This document shows positions 62,660 to 64,000 of a stretch of DNA of 64,000 nucleotides, piece after piece. The notes under the pieces are model-generated. The model was given only the letters and a program-made list of their open reading frames with translations. It was not told the origin of the DNA and did not search any database. The position numbers were made by a program, and so were the translations under genes. Position 1 is the stretch's first letter, and every line of letters starts with the position of its first letter. The stretch is from Stenotrophomonas sp. 169. GTDB lineage: Bacteria > Pseudomonadota > Gammaproteobacteria > Xanthomonadales > Xanthomonadaceae. The DNA lies in assembly GCF_014621775.1 (NCBI RefSeq), contig NZ_CP061204.1:3120501-3184500 (forward strand), given 5' to 3'.

Positions 62660-64000
62660 TCACGGCCTTGCACCCACCTCGTCCACGTCCTCGCGCAGGA
62701 TGCGGCGGATTTCCAGCACGGCCTGCGGCGTCTCCTGCACGCTGTGGCCGGAGATGATCACCTTCTCCGACACGGCGCCCTCCAGGTGGGAACTCCAGTA
62801 CGGCACCAGTCCGTCATCGGATTGCAGCAGCGGCACTTCTGGCTTGCGCTGGGCAATGATCGAGTGATATTTCAGCCCGGGCTGGATCGGCAGCGAGCCG
62901 GCTGCCATGACGAAGGGATCGGTGGATTTCAGGTTGTCGATGCTGTTGGGCACGCGCAGCTTTTCACTCCCACTACGTTGCGCATCGGCCTGCTGCAGGG
63001 TGTTGAATGCATCCTCGAATGAACCCAGGATCGTCAACGGCAGACGCACCAGACGACCGATCAGGCGCCCCACCCGGTTGCCCGCGATGTCCGTTCCCTT
63101 GTGCGGGGCCGCGATGAAGATCGCCCGTTCCACGTTCGGCTGCGGCTGGAACTGCAGCAGCGGGCCCAGCTTGGTCTTCACCCGCTGCAGGCGCTCGCCT
63201 TTCAGGTCGTAGCGTGCCATCAGGTCGTTCCACAATGCATCGCCGGATGCGCTGACCATCAGCCGTCCCAGTACACCGCCCATGCTGTGGCCGATGAACA
63301 CCTGGTCCTTCGACGCACGCGTCTGCCCGCTGGGATCGAAGTGTTTCAGGGTGCTGTTGAACGCGCGCGAGATCTCGTACCGGTTCAGCGCAATCGGCGC
63401 ATTGGTCGGGTAATACACCTGCCACACCTGGAATTCGCGGCGCAGCTCCTCTTCGCCCATGATTTCGTTGGCCACGTTCACCCACGCTTCCGGACTGCTG
63501 CCCAATCCATGCAGCATGAAGATGATGCGGCGGTTCGGGTCCCAGGGTTGCATCAGGTAGATGTGCGGCTCCTTGATGCCTTCGGCCAAGCCGAACAAGG
63601 TGCGCAGCGCCTGCGTGGCGAACCCGCTCTGTGCAAGCCACAGCCCATACGCCGCAGTGAAGTTGCCGGCCAGCGGCACCTGCTGCCCGTGCAGGTCGAC
63701 CCGCTCGGTCGCTTCCGGTGAATACACATCAAGCAATACCTGGCTGGTCTTCAGCACGTCGTCCAGCGAGTCGCCCTTGAAGCGCAGCAGCGCGGTGGCG
63801 TTGATCGAGGACATCTCACTGTACTGCGGCACTTCGTGTTTCCTGGCGGGCGCGGCCGCATCCACCGGCGCGTCTGCCTCCGGCAAGGGGGTGCTCAACC
63901 GGGGTGGGTCCATCACCACCACCAGCTCGGCACCGAACCCATCACGGCGGTAGGTGCTGCGCAGGCCAACGAAGCTGATCGTTGCCGCCGACACCAGCCG
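62660..64000 (-). CDS. Alpha/beta hydrolase (lipase/esterase-like), 5' end beyond window
   Basis: The frame is open to the right edge, giving at least 446 codons; a GTG at 63994 is the first candidate start inside the window, but the protein probably begins further upstream because the visible beginning looks like the middle of a domain. The hydrolase core has the oxyanion turn FMLHGLGSSPEAW, the nucleophile elbow GHSMGG (catalytic Ser), an Asp region SDDGLVPYWSSHL, and a late His in IISGHSVQETP. It is a serine esterase/lipase-like enzyme of a larger Xanthomonadaceae-type protein. The substrate and location are unknown. Confidence 0.88.
   Translation of the reverse strand, partial: RLVSAATISFVGLRSTYRRDGFGAELVVVMDPPRLSTPLPEADAPVDAAAPARKHEVPQYSEMSSINATALLRFKGDSLDDVLKTSQVLLDVYSPEATERVDLHGQQVPLAGNFTAAYGLWLAQSGFATQALRTLFGLAEGIKEPHIYLMQPWDPNRRIIFMLHGLGSSPEAWVNVANEIMGEEELRREFQVWQVYYPTNAPIALNRYEISRAFNSTLKHFDPSGQTRASKDQVFIGHSMGGVLGRLMVSASGDALWNDLMARYDLKGERLQRVKTKLGPLLQFQPQPNVERAIFIAAPHKGTDIAGNRVGRLIGRLVRLPLTILGSFEDAFNTLQQADAQRSGSEKLRVPNSIDNLKSTDPFVMAAGSLPIQPGLKYHSIIAQRKPEVPLLQSDDGLVPYWSSHLEGAVSEKVIISGHSVQETPQAVLEIRRILREDVDEVGARP

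Overview
The window is GC-rich, densely coded DNA from a gammaproteobacterium of the Xanthomonadaceae, most likely a plant-associated Stenotrophomonas close to S. rhizophila. Three things point there: a fused glucosylglycerol-phosphate phosphatase/synthase beside a YcaD-like transporter, an L2-like class A beta-lactamase divergent from ampR, and many GTAG-type palindromic repeats (SMAG elements). No rRNA, tRNA, CRISPR array, insertion sequence or prophage gene was seen. The genus comes from gene content, not from a database search.

Layout. 0-4.6 kb: lipoprotein (cut by the left edge), FmdB, then transporter plus ggpPS for the osmolyte glucosylglycerol. 4.7-6.6 kb: beta-lactamase and AmpR. 6.8-13.2 kb: ABC-F ATPase, TonB-dependent receptor, YbaL antiporter. 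13.3-18.9 kb: AraC/GyrI-like regulator and two secreted-looking metallopeptidases (M28, M13) with related N-termini. 18.9-27.5 kb: ClpB with a sigma-32-type promoter, glutathione transferase, NCS2 permease, PoxB, two small envelope proteins. 27.7-34.2 kb: second TonB-dependent receptor and an otsB-GH15-otsA trehalose operon. 34.3-37.4 kb: 92-bp repeat array, pgeF, rluD, bamD. 37.5-41.5 kb: four tandem diverged paralogs of unknown function. 41.6-48.9 kb: nadE, sucCD, pilSR. 48.9-53.5 kb: frameshifted flavoprotein oxidase, cupin, LysR, aldo/keto reductase. 53.7-57.9 kb: 13-bp minisatellite, pilU, pilT, yggS, proC. 58-64 kb: LysR/SDR pair, SoxR with an MFS pump, a hypothetical secreted protein, and an alpha/beta hydrolase cut by the right edge.

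Themes. Two compatible-solute systems (glucosylglycerol and trehalose) lie within 35 kb. Type IV pilus control (PilSR) and retraction motors (PilTU) are both present, but the pilus assembly genes are not in the window. Most intergenic gaps hold SMAG hairpins, and three of them supply the stop codon of the neighbouring gene. The most unusual region is the four-gene paralog array at 37.5-41.5 kb. Its members share an exactly spaced four-cysteine module and a C-terminal helix, and I cannot assign them to a known family.
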